Source: CBDDEC01 sp965198045
GTDB taxonomy: Bacteria; Chloroflexota; Dehalococcoidia; UBA2979
Length of the DNA stretch: 64,000 bases
Assembly (NCBI GenBank): GCA_965198045.1
Contig: CBDAOL010000011.1
Location: forward strand, 1-64,000
Direction: 5' to 3'
Shown piece after piece: positions 54,293 to 61,762 of the stretch. The stretch's first letter is position 1; every line of letters begins with the position of its first letter. Made by a program: the position numbers and the translations under genes. The notes below the pieces were generated by a model. That model did no database searches, was not told the DNA's origin, and saw only the letters and a program-made list of their open reading frames with translations.

Positions 54293-55006
54293 CTATGCGA
54301 TCGACGCCGCGAGGCGGCGCTCCAGCGCCAGGCCATCCTGGAGGCTCAGGTCGATCCCTTCGACGACCGCGCGTTTCGTCGCGGCGATCGCCGCCGGGTC
54401 GTACGAGGCCAGTCGCAGCGCGAGCTCGCGCACGGTCCGCTCGAGGTCGTCGTTCGGCACCACGCGGTGCACGAGGCCGCGCTCGAACGCCTCGGCGGCG
54501 GTCAATGGATCGCCAGTTGTGGCCAGCCGCAGCGCCTCGCTGCGCGCGACGTGGCGCGGCAGCGTCTGCGTTCCGCCGGCCGAGGGCAGGTAGCCGAGCG
54601 AGACCTCGGGCAGTCCGAACCGCGCGTCTTCGGCGGCGATGCGGAGGTCGCAGTAGAGCGACATCTCGAGCCCGGCGCCGAAGGCGAAGCCGTGCAGCGA
54701 GGCGATCAGCGGCATGCGCAGGCCCGACATCGTCGCCCAGAGGTCCCGCTGCAGCCGCGCGTCGCGTGACTCGATGAGCGACGGCGAGGTCCCGAACTCG
54801 AGGATGTCCGCGCCCGCCGAGAACGAGCGATCGCCGGCGCCTCGTAGCACCACGACCCGCACGGTGGGGTCGTCGCGCACGAGCGTGAGCATGTTCCAGA
54901 GGTCGTCGCGCATCCCGAGGTGCACGGCGTTCAGCCGCTCCGGCCGGTTGAGCGTCAGCCAGACGATGTCGTCCTCGCGGTCGTAGAGCACGAAGGGGTC
55001 CGCCAT
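54293..55006 (-). CDS. Enoyl-CoA hydratase/isomerase family protein
   Basis: A protein of 237 residues of the crotonase fold. The oxyanion-hole strand FSAGADILEFG, the HGFAFGAGLEMSLYCDLRIAAEDARFGLPEVSLGYLPSAGGTQTLPR segment and the C-terminal helices are intact, and both catalytic Glu (in LEM and PEV) are present, so hydratase activity is likely. It would hydrate trans-2-enoyl-CoA in beta-oxidation. It begins a cluster of acyl-CoA genes on the minus strand and lies four bases before the Rieske-like gene. Confidence 0.85.
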   Translation of the reverse strand: MADPFVLYDREDDIVWLTLNRPERLNAVHLGMRDDLWNMLTLVRDDPTVRVVVLRGAGDRSFSAGADILEFGTSPSLIESRDARLQRDLWATMSGLRMPLIASLHGFAFGAGLEMSLYCDLRIAAEDARFGLPEVSLGYLPSAGGTQTLPRHVARSEALRLATTGDPLTAAEAFERGLVHRVVPNDDLERTVRELALRLASYDPAAIAATKRAVVEGIDLSLQDGLALERRLAASIA

Positions 55007-55046
55007 CTCGACCTCGCGAGCTCTCCAGATCGGCGCCTGCTGGCCG

Positions 55047-55286
55047 CTAGGTCGCCCAGTCGGGCTTCTTGATCGGGCTCACCTCGGTGCGGTCGTGCTG
55101 ACGCTGGAGCGCCTCGTTCACCTTCTCGGTGAGGATCGCGATCGCGGGCGAGCCAGCCTTCATGTCATCGGCACGCCAGCGGCGGACCGCCGCGCGGTCG
55201 CTGCGATCGAGTTTGAGCGTGAACAGCTCATCGACGATCGCGCCGAACATCTCGTGGACTTCTTCGGTGTCGAATTCGACCTTCAT
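55047..55286 (-). CDS. Small unknown protein, paralogue of the next gene
   Basis: A protein of 79 residues, acidic at the start and basic at the end. It begins VEFDTEEVHEMFGAIVDELFTLKLDRSDRAAVRRWRADD, which resembles the next small protein (TTEEVHAVTALVTAQVLDHVELSSATRKLIRAWRNDH). It is predicted to be helical, with no membrane segment or metal motif. GAGGTTCC lies before the ATG. Not recognised; it lies 40 bases after the crotonase start on the same strand. Confidence 0.6.
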   Translation of the reverse strand: MKVEFDTEEVHEMFGAIVDELFTLKLDRSDRAAVRRWRADDMKAGSPAIAILTEKVNEALQRQHDRTEVSPIKKPDWAT

Positions 55287-55316
55287 CGGAACCTCCTCGG
55301 GTCCTCGCGCCGGCGG

Positions 55317-55580
55317 CTAAACGCGCCGCGTCGCGGTGGAGAGCTTGACCTTGCCGGCGCGGCGCATCATGCGCGTCGTCCGCTCGTCGATGTGGTTGCC
55401 GAGCGCGGTGTTGACCACCTCGGCCAGCTCATCGAGACCCATCGTTTCGAGATCGTGGTCGTTGCGCCAGGCGCGGATCAGCTTCCGCGTCGCGCTCGAC
55501 AATTCGACATGGTCGAGGACCTGCGCGGTGACCAGTGCAGTCACCGCGTGGACCTCCTCGGTAGTGAGGATGACGTTCAC
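55317..55580 (-). CDS. Small unknown protein, tandem paralogue
   Basis: A protein of 87 residues. The shared pattern with its neighbour is T-E-E-V-H, then a V/L-rich helix, then an R-x-x-R-x-W-R core; a second helix (LDELAEVVNTALGNHIDERTTR) and a basic tail follow. The first pair of helices could form a small alpha bundle or a DNA- or protein-binding unit. Function is unknown. The two genes are 30 bases apart, on the same strand as the flanking crotonases, and may be one operon. Confidence 0.6.
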   Translation of the reverse strand: MNVILTTEEVHAVTALVTAQVLDHVELSSATRKLIRAWRNDHDLETMGLDELAEVVNTALGNHIDERTTRMMRRAGKVKLSTATRRV

Positions 55581-55679
55581 TTAGGCTCCCCTCGGTTGCC
55601 GCCGGCGATCGTCGCGCGTGACGGCCCTGATGACAATCCCGCGCGACCCCTCCGAGGTACGCCGCGCCGTAGCTTCCTG

Positions 55680-55727
55680 GATGCGTTCACTCGTTGATGC
55701 GGTCACTCATTGATGCGTTCACTCGTT
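55680..55727. repeat. Three tandem 16-bp repeats at the 3' end of a crotonase gene
   Basis: GATGCGTTCACTCGTT occurs at 55680-55695 and 55712-55727 exactly and at 55696-55711 with two changes. Each copy carries a TGA on the minus strand; because 16 is not a multiple of three, the three stops fall in all three frames. Confidence 0.75.
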
Positions 55728-56483
55728 GATGAACGTCGGCGGCTCCTTCGCCGCGAAGGCGCGCACGCCCTCCGCGCGGTCCGAGGTGCTCTGCAGCAGG
55801 ATGCTCAGATCGAGCTCGTAGCGCAGTGCCTGCTGCAGTCCCATTTCCGACCCGCGGTGGATCGCCTCCTTGACCATCCTCGTCGCAATTGGGCCTCGTG
55901 TCGCGATCTGGTCCGCGATCGCGCGCGCCGCGCCGTCGACGCGGGCGTCCTCGACGACGGCCGAGACGAGTCCGATGCGTCGCGCCTCTTCGGCGCCGAT
56001 GACCTCGCCGGTCAGCAGCAATCGCAGCGCGTGGGCGCGCCCGATGGCGCGCGGGAGGCGCTGCGTGCCGCCGCCGAGCGGCACCGTCCCGAGGGCCGCA
56101 TCCGGCATCGCGAAGGTGGCGCTCTCGCTGGCCACGCGGATGTCGGCGGCGAGCGCCAGTTCAAGTGCGGCCGAGTGCGCCTCGCTGCGGATCGCGATCA
56201 CCGTCGGCTGCGGCACCGCCGCGAGCGCCTCGAAGCCGGCGCCGAGGGGCGACGCAGCGGGCGTCCGCTCCTCGTCGAGCGTCGAGGCAGACCAGCCGCC
56301 GCCGAGTGCGCCATTGCTCACGATCACCAGGGCTCGAACTGACGAGGTCTCCGCGACGACGGAGGCGCAGGCGTCGGCCAGCGCCTCGACGAAGGCCCGG
56401 TCGTAGCCCTCGGCGGGCGGATCGAGCGTCAGCGTCGCGACGTGGCCGTCGGTGGCGAGGGCAGTGTGCGGCATCGATGGCAC
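55719..56483 (-). CDS. Enoyl-CoA hydratase/isomerase family protein (divergent)
   Basis: A protein of 254 residues of the crotonase fold. HSAALELALAADIRVASESATFAMPDAALGTVPLGGGTQRLPRAIG aligns with the active-site helix, with one catalytic Glu kept (LEL) and the second changed to Asp (PDA). The oxyanion-hole strand is unusual (GGGWSAS where FSAGAD is typical), so the reaction may differ from hydration. The stop lies inside a 16-bp tandem repeat. A start at 56474 (second ATG) is also possible. Confidence 0.75.
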   Translation of the reverse strand: MPSMPHTALATDGHVATLTLDPPAEGYDRAFVEALADACASVVAETSSVRALVIVSNGALGGGWSASTLDEERTPAASPLGAGFEALAAVPQPTVIAIRSEAHSAALELALAADIRVASESATFAMPDAALGTVPLGGGTQRLPRAIGRAHALRLLLTGEVIGAEEARRIGLVSAVVEDARVDGAARAIADQIATRGPIATRMVKEAIHRGSEMGLQQALRYELDLSILLQSTSDRAEGVRAFAAKEPPTFINE

Positions 56484-56576
56484 CTCCTCGCGAGGCTACG
56501 GGCCGCCGAGCGAGGGCGTCAACGAACGCCCCACGTGGCGCGCGACCGCTGGACGGCAGCCGGGCACGCTGCGAGC

Positions 56577-57368
56577 ATGCGCCGCGCACGCGAGGAGGGC
56601 CCGCTGGACCTCGATTTGACCGGCCGATCAGTGCTCGTGACCGGCGCCAGCCGCGGTATCGGTCGTGCGATCGCCGAGGCGTTCGCCGCCGAGGGTGCCG
56701 ACGTCACGATCTGCGCCCGCGGCGTGGAAGCGCTGCAAGCGACGGCCGAGGCGATCGCCGCCGGCAGCGGCCGGCAGGTCGTTCCGGTCGCCCTCGACGT
56801 CACGGATGCCGCCGCCTGCGAAGCCCTGATCGCGCGCCACCTCGAGACGTTCGGTGGCCTCGACGTGCTGGTGAACAACGCCGGCGCGACCATCCGCGAG
56901 GGCGACAGCGACGAGCGGTGGCGGGCCTCGTTCGAGCTGAACGTACTCGCCGCGGTGCGCCTGGCCGAGCTGGCGAAATCTCATCTAACCGCCTCGCCGC
57001 TGGGCTCGATCGTCAACGTCTCCTCGATCTTCGGCCGCGAGTCCGGCGGCCCAGCGCAGTACAACGCGACGAAGGCCGCGCAGATCGCCATGTCGAAGGC
57101 GTTCGCTCTCGACTGGGCCGCCGAGGGCATCCGCGTCAACAACGTCGCCCCCGGCTCGATCGCCTTTGAGGGTGGATCGTGGGGTCGGCGACTCGAGGAC
57201 GACCCGGACGGCATGGCCGCGTTCATCGAGCAGAACATCGCCGGCGGCCGCTTCGGTCGGCCGGAGGAGGTGGCGAACGTCGTGACGTTCCTCGCCTCAT
57301 CCCGAGCCTCCTGGATCCTCGGCGCGACGGTGAATGTAGACGGTGGCCAGTCACGCTCTAACATCTAG
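56577..57368 (+). CDS. Short-chain dehydrogenase/reductase (SDR)
   Basis: A protein of 263 residues, a classical SDR. SVLVTGASRGIGRAIAEAFAAEG binds the cofactor, VLVNNAGA is the NNAG motif, VNVSSIFGRESGGPAQYNATKAAQIAMSK gives Ser, Tyr and Lys of the active site, and VNVDGGQ closes the domain. NADP use is not decided by the sequence. It would reduce or oxidise a ketone or alcohol, perhaps 3-hydroxyacyl-CoA given the neighbours. The ATG at 56577 has no strong ribosome site, so a nearby start cannot be excluded. It diverges from the crotonase. Confidence 0.85.
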   Translation: MRRAREEGPLDLDLTGRSVLVTGASRGIGRAIAEAFAAEGADVTICARGVEALQATAEAIAAGSGRQVVPVALDVTDAAACEALIARHLETFGGLDVLVNNAGATIREGDSDERWRASFELNVLAAVRLAELAKSHLTASPLGSIVNVSSIFGRESGGPAQYNATKAAQIAMSKAFALDWAAEGIRVNNVAPGSIAFEGGSWGRRLEDDPDGMAAFIEQNIAGGRFGRPEEVANVVTFLASSRASWILGATVNVDGGQSRSNI

Positions 57369-57412
57369 GGCGCATCCAACGCGGGGAACGGCTCGAAGGA
57401 GCAACGACGGCA

Positions 57413-57832
57413 ATGCGATTCAAGCGCGCAGACCTGGTGGGCATCCTCTTCGCCACGCTGGCGCCGGTCGGCGGTATGGTGCTCTTCCTCGCCTCGTTCG
57501 AGGTCTGGGGCCACCACGGCACGCCGCTCCTCGGCCTCATGGCCGGCAACCTGGCGGTCGCCGTAGGGCTGATGGCCGCGTTCACGCGCTTCATCAAGAA
57601 CTGGGATGTCGTGATCGGCGGCGCAGTGCTGCTCGGGCTGCTCGTGGCCGCGATCATCGTCATGCAGCGCACCGGTAACGACGATATGGCGGCCGCAACG
57701 CTCTTGAAGTGGGCCGCAGTTCTCGACTTCCTCGTCCTCAACCTCGCCATTGGTTGGCAGGTGCTCAATCACGGGCTGATGCCTCTCGTCTACCGGCGCG
57801 ACGAACGCCTCGCCGCCGAGGCCGACGAGTAG
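57413..57832 (+). CDS. Small four-helix membrane protein, unknown
   Basis: A protein of 139 residues with four hydrophobic segments (about 9-29, 37-56, 66-86 and 98-116) and short basic loops. RFIKNWDVVIGG and VLNHGLMPLVYRRDERL are its more distinctive segments. No motif is recognised. GAAGGAGC lies before the ATG. It lies 44 bases after the SDR and 19 before the next gene, so all three may be cotranscribed. Confidence 0.55.
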   Translation: MRFKRADLVGILFATLAPVGGMVLFLASFEVWGHHGTPLLGLMAGNLAVAVGLMAAFTRFIKNWDVVIGGAVLLGLLVAAIIVMQRTGNDDMAAATLLKWAAVLDFLVLNLAIGWQVLNHGLMPLVYRRDERLAAEADE

Positions 57833-57851
57833 TCGGCCGCCGCCGACGCGC

Positions 57852-58820
57852 ATGCTTCCGATCCGCGACGCCGCGCTCGAACTGGTCGCCAGCTGGATGG
57901 GCGAGCGCTACTTCCGCACCTTCCGCGTCGCCCCTGACAGCGAACCGATCGAGGGCTTCGACGCGCTGATCACCCAGCGCGAGCGACGCATCGGCGTCAC
58001 CGTCGGGCTGCTCTGGGACGATGACTCGCAAGCCCTCGACGGCGCAGACGAGCTCGCGGCGCTGATGGCGACCGAGGTGATGGAGGATCGCGCCATCGCC
58101 AATGCCGGGTACGCGATCTGGGTGCCGCCGAGCGCACAGTTCCCGCGCGAAGAGCCGGCATGGTCGCAGTTCCGCGTTCTGCTCGCTGGCGGCCTCGCTG
58201 GCCTGTCCGCGGGTGACCGTCGCGAGGTGCGCCTGCCCGTCACGCTCAAGCTCGCCAAACTGCAGGCCGAGGGCCAGTACGTCTCCGTCAGCGGACCGCT
58301 CGCGACGCAGTGGACGACCATCTCCGAGGGCGTGAACGGCGCGTATCACCTCGACGCCCGCGCGCTGCACCGCCTCTCGAGCGAGCAAGCCGAGATCGAC
58401 ATTGTGATCTCGAGGGTGCGCGACCGGGCCTCGCTGCTGAACGCCGAGGAGGTGACGGACGTCTCGGTCCACGACTACTGGACCGTCTCCCGCCTCCCCG
58501 AGTCGGCCGCCGAGGGCGTCACGGTCATTGGCGCTGCGCCCGCCTTCGACCCGACCGACGGCGTGGTGACCCGCCGCCAGCTCCGCCGTGAGGTCAAGCG
58601 CGCGGTCGAGCAGCGCACCGCCGGCGACGCCGAACTCTCGGCGCTGATCATGGTGGCGCCCCTCGCCCACCTCGAGGAGGAGTTGCTCACCGCGGCGGTG
58701 CGCGGCATGAACCCGGCGACATACGGCGCGCTCGATCTGATCGTGCTCGTCGCAGACGGCGCCGTGCGGCAGATCCTCCAGCCGCGGACGCTGCCCTGGG
58801 AGACCGCGCCGACCGCTTGA
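57852..58820 (+). CDS. Unrecognised soluble protein
   Basis: A protein of 322 residues with no membrane segment. The N-terminal part (MGERYFRTFRVAPDSEPIEGFDALITQRERRIGVTVGLLWDDD) could be a small alpha/beta restriction-like domain, and a middle part (LARQTTISEGVNGAYHLDARAL) precedes a C-terminal part rich in acidic residues and Ala. I do not recognise the family and see no catalytic motif. It follows the small membrane protein by 19 bases and may act with it. Confidence 0.5.
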   Translation: MLPIRDAALELVASWMGERYFRTFRVAPDSEPIEGFDALITQRERRIGVTVGLLWDDDSQALDGADELAALMATEVMEDRAIANAGYAIWVPPSAQFPREEPAWSQFRVLLAGGLAGLSAGDRREVRLPVTLKLAKLQAEGQYVSVSGPLATQWTTISEGVNGAYHLDARALHRLSSEQAEIDIVISRVRDRASLLNAEEVTDVSVHDYWTVSRLPESAAEGVTVIGAAPAFDPTDGVVTRRQLRREVKRAVEQRTAGDAELSALIMVAPLAHLEEELLTAAVRGMNPATYGALDLIVLVADGAVRQILQPRTLPWETAPTA

Positions 58821-58854
58821 TCGCAACCTGCGGGGCTCCTCATAACGCGTCGCA

Positions 58855-58883
58855 TTGGGTCGGGAGACGCAACGGCGTAGAAT
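58855..58883 (+). promoter_or_regulatory. Promoter of the GNAT-like gene
   Basis: TTGGGT (58855-58860), a 17-base spacer and TAGAAT (58878-58883) form a sigma-70-like promoter about 50 bases before the ATG at 58931. Confidence 0.5.
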
Positions 58884-58930
58884 GGTTGGGCTGCGCGGGG
58901 GCAGCGACATTTCCAGGGCGGGAGTCACGA

Positions 58931-59398
58931 ATGGCACCGGCAGACCACCAGCAACCGCGGCGAGGCATCTTGCAGATTCGGCAGGCCGAGGTCGAGGACG
59001 GACGCGCCATCCGCGCGCTCGTCACCATGGCCCTCCTCGGCGCCGGGTTCGACCCGCCGTCGGTGGAGCTGGACCCCGACCTCGAGGACCTCATCTACTA
59101 CGCCGAGCCCGGCCGTGGCGCCTGGGTCGCCATCGAGGACGACACGGTCGTCGGCTTCGCTGCTGTCGACCGTGGGCAGCCTGAGGGCGACACCGAGGTG
59201 GCTTCCCTGCGGCGGCTTGTTGGCGAAGGCCTGTCCGACCTCGCACGCACCGCCGGCGCGTTCGCGCGTGGCCGCGGTGCGGCACGGGTCGAGGCCATTG
59301 CCGCGCCCGACACTGAGCGCGCGCGACAGGCCCTCGAGTCGGCTGGGTTCGTCTCCAGTGGTGATGACGACAGCCTGCTCTACCGCCGCGAGCTTTAG
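58931..59398 (+). CDS. GNAT-like N-acetyltransferase
   Basis: A protein of 155 residues. QIRQAEVEDGRAIRALVTMALLG is a GNAT-type N terminus; WVAIEDDTVVGFAAVDRG is the central strand pair, and ARGRGAARVEAIAAPDTERARQALESAGFVSSGDDDSLLYRREL is the C-terminal half with the final strands. The acetyl-CoA pyrophosphate loop (Q/R-x-x-G-x-G/A) is poorly conserved here, with VGEGLSDLA in its place, so activity is uncertain. A clear promoter precedes the gene. Confidence 0.65.
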   Translation: MAPADHQQPRRGILQIRQAEVEDGRAIRALVTMALLGAGFDPPSVELDPDLEDLIYYAEPGRGAWVAIEDDTVVGFAAVDRGQPEGDTEVASLRRLVGEGLSDLARTAGAFARGRGAARVEAIAAPDTERARQALESAGFVSSGDDDSLLYRREL

Positions 59399-59415
59399 TC
59401 GACGCCGACTCGCTC

Positions 59416-59435
59416 GTCAGTCAGTTAGTCAGTCA
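59416..59435. repeat. 4-bp tandem repeat carrying stop codons in all frames
   Basis: Five GTCA/GTTA units stand in tandem at the 3' end of the RDD gene. On the minus strand they give TGA or TAA every four bases, so all three frames are closed directly after the natural stop at 59433-59435. Confidence 0.65.
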
Positions 59436-60092
59436 GTCCGGCCGGTCCGGGAATGACCACGTGACCTGGTCGGTCTCCTCGCGGTTCGGGGTGATCAGCC
59501 GGCGCTCATCCTCGGGCGGATGCACCACGTAGGTCCCGGCTGCCTTGTCGTGCCAGGTCTGCGCCCGGCCGTCGAACGCCGCCCAGAAGTAGCCGATCAG
59601 GATCGGCGTGAGCAGCGAGACGAGCATCCTCGACAGCCCGGCTCCGAAGCCCGGCGCTGACCCGTCGGCCTGCACGATACGCAGCCCCAGCGCCCGCTTG
59701 CCGGGGGACCAACCGAGGACGTTGAACAGCAGCAGGTAGCCGTACAACGCCATCAACGCGAGGGACGACGAGCGATCCTGGATTCGCGTTTCGTCGAGGT
59801 CCGGGTCGAGCCCGATGATCGAGATAGCGGCGACCGATCCCAGGATGATCAGCACGATCACACCGTCGATCAGGGTCGCCGAGAAGCGACGTCCGAACGT
59901 CGCAACGGGTGCACCGGCGATGCGTGGCCGCACCGGCGGCGGCAGCGTGAGCGTCGGGTCATATGCGCGCAGCTGCGGGCGTGGTTCCTCGACGCCCTGT
60001 TCAACGCGCAGCTCGTGTCGTGGCCCGAGCGTGCCGTCGCCCCGCCAGTGTGGACCGGGCGTACCGAGCTCCTCGGGGCCGGGCGTCGTCAT
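59433..60092 (-). CDS. RDD family membrane protein
   Basis: A protein of 219 residues with an N-terminal soluble part rich in Pro (1-60) and an RDD domain. AGAPVATFGRRFSATLIDGVIVLIILG (Arg and Asp of the RDD motif), LALMALYGYLLLFNVLGWSPGKRALGLRIVQADG and LLTPILIGYFWAAFDGRAQTWHDKAAGTYVV identify it. RDD proteins are small integral membrane proteins, some of which act as ion antiporters, but this one has no tested role. TACCGT (60099-60104) ends six bases before the ATG, so it may be leaderless. Confidence 0.85.
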   Translation of the reverse strand: MTTPGPEELGTPGPHWRGDGTLGPRHELRVEQGVEEPRPQLRAYDPTLTLPPPVRPRIAGAPVATFGRRFSATLIDGVIVLIILGSVAAISIIGLDPDLDETRIQDRSSSLALMALYGYLLLFNVLGWSPGKRALGLRIVQADGSAPGFGAGLSRMLVSLLTPILIGYFWAAFDGRAQTWHDKAAGTYVVHPPEDERRLITPNREETDQVTWSFPDRPD

Positions 60093-60134
60093 GACGCTAC
60101 GGTAAGGCTCCGAAGGCGTACCCGAGCGTCGACG

Positions 60135-60908
60135 CTACGCGTGGTTCGCGATCGAGCCGTCGACCGTCAGCACTTCGGACGCTACGAACGCCGCCTCATC
60201 GGACGCGAGGTAGACCACCGTGCCCTGTAGGTCCGACGGCTGCCCGAGCCGGCGCATGGGGATGTACCGCTCGAGGACAGCATGCAGCGCCTCGTCGTTC
60301 TGCGGCCCCGCGACGTCGTCGTAGAAGCCGATCCCCATCGCGTTCACCGTGACGCCCTGCCGTCCCCACTCGATGCCGAGCGAGCGCGCGAAGCCGAGGA
60401 TCGCTCCTTGCGAAGCGCCGAACAGCGCGCGGTTAGGCACGCCGCGGTCCTCGAGGATCGAGACCAGCACGATCACCCGGCCCTGGCCGCGTTCCAGCAT
60501 GCGCCGGCCGACGCTCTGCGTGGCCACGAACGTCGAGGTGGCGTTGCGCGACAGCTTGCGCTCCCAGGCGGCGAGATCGACATCGACCACCGGCTGGATG
60601 TTCGCCTCGTGCGCGCCGTTGACCAGGATCCCGATTGGCCCGATGTCGCCTTCGAGCGAGGCCACCGCGTCGTCAACGGCGCCCGGGTTCGTCAGGTCGA
60701 GGCGGACCGCCCGGCCCTCACCGGAGCCGGTCGACCAGCACTCGTTGACGATGCTGTTCGCCTCGGTCTCCTCGCCGGAGTCGTCGTGGAGCGTCGTCAC
60801 GGAGACGGTCGCGCCTGCCTCGGCGAGCGCCACGGCCAGGGCGCGCTGCAGCGGCCCGGTGGCAGTGGTGACGAGGGCGTGCTTGCCCGAGAGGTCGAAG
60901 TAGGTCAT
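60135..60908 (-). CDS. SDR-fold protein with degenerate active site
   Basis: A protein of 257 residues with the SDR fold but altered key residues. The cofactor loop is TTATGPLQRALA instead of T-G-x-x-x-G-x-G, and the NNAG motif is VNGAH. The active-site tetrad reads VLVS(150) with F163 and Q167 (LFGASQGA) where Tyr and Lys are normal. Classical dehydrogenase chemistry is therefore unlikely. It starts four bases after the intact SDR at 60913-61713 on the same strand, so the two are coupled and may form a heteromer in which this is the non-catalytic partner. Confidence 0.75.
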   Translation of the reverse strand: MTYFDLSGKHALVTTATGPLQRALAVALAEAGATVSVTTLHDDSGEETEANSIVNECWSTGSGEGRAVRLDLTNPGAVDDAVASLEGDIGPIGILVNGAHEANIQPVVDVDLAAWERKLSRNATSTFVATQSVGRRMLERGQGRVIVLVSILEDRGVPNRALFGASQGAILGFARSLGIEWGRQGVTVNAMGIGFYDDVAGPQNDEALHAVLERYIPMRRLGQPSDLQGTVVYLASDEAAFVASEVLTVDGSIANHA

Positions 60909-60912
60909 CGCG

Positions 60913-61713
60913 CTAGCCCTCCACCGAGGGCACCATGCCCGCGGGCGTGACGCCCGCCGCGATAGCGCCGCCATCGATCAGCACGGTCTCGCCGGTCATG
61001 TACTCGGACGCGTCAGAGCAGAGATAGACGGCCAGCGGGCCGATCTCGTTCATCCACCCGACGCGACCCATCGGCTGCTTCTCGCCGAGCTGGTTGAGGA
61101 TGGCCTCGTCGTCCGTGTGCGGGAAGAGGCCAGGGGCAATGCAGGTGCAGAGGATGTTGTCGCGCGCGTAGGTCATCGCCAGCGCCTTCGTCAGCTGGAT
61201 CACGCCGCCCTTGGCGATCGAGTACATGAAGCTGTTGCGCCCGCCGCGGAAGCCCCAGCCCGAGGTGATGTTGATGATCCGGCCGCCGCCGGAGTCGAGG
61301 AAGTGCGGCACGATCGCGCGAGAGCAGTAGAACGCCGAGTAGAGGTTGCTCTCGATCCCGGAGTGCCAGTCCTCGTCGGTCAGTTCCGGCAGCGTCTTGC
61401 CGCGCCCGCTGCCACCGAGGCCCGCATTGTTGATCAGGATGTCGATCCGCCCCATCTCGCTGATGGCGCGCTCGACCATCTTGTTGACCACACCCGAGTC
61501 CGTGACGTCGGTGCCCGCGAGGCCAAGGTAGCGGCGGCCCTTGGCCTCGATCATCGCGCCGGTCTCCTCGATCGGCTCGGGGCGACGCGCGGCGCCGACC
61601 ACGTCGGCGCCATGCTCGGCGAGCGCCAGCGCCATCTCGCGGCCGAGGCCGCTGCCGGCGCCGGTGATCAGCGCGGTCTGTCCCGTCAGGTCGAATCGTT
61701 CGAGGACACTCAT
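60913..61713 (-). CDS. Short-chain dehydrogenase/reductase (SDR)
   Basis: A protein of 266 residues, a complete SDR: ALITGAGSGLGREMALALAEHGADVV for the cofactor, ILINNAGLGGSG, INITSGWGFRGGRNSFMYSIAKGGVIQLTKALA with Ser, Tyr and Lys, and GETVLIDGGAI near the end. It has a slightly longer C-terminal tail (GVTPAGMVPSVEG). The substrate is unknown; the crotonase just upstream suggests an acyl-CoA pathway. It is coupled to the degenerate SDR at 60135. Confidence 0.88.
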   Translation of the reverse strand: MSVLERFDLTGQTALITGAGSGLGREMALALAEHGADVVGAARRPEPIEETGAMIEAKGRRYLGLAGTDVTDSGVVNKMVERAISEMGRIDILINNAGLGGSGRGKTLPELTDEDWHSGIESNLYSAFYCSRAIVPHFLDSGGGRIINITSGWGFRGGRNSFMYSIAKGGVIQLTKALAMTYARDNILCTCIAPGLFPHTDDEAILNQLGEKQPMGRVGWMNEIGPLAVYLCSDASEYMTGETVLIDGGAIAAGVTPAGMVPSVEG

Positions 61714-61762
61714 CGGCCTCGCCCTTCTCGCTATCCGTGCTCGTGCTCCGCGTTGGTCTCCG

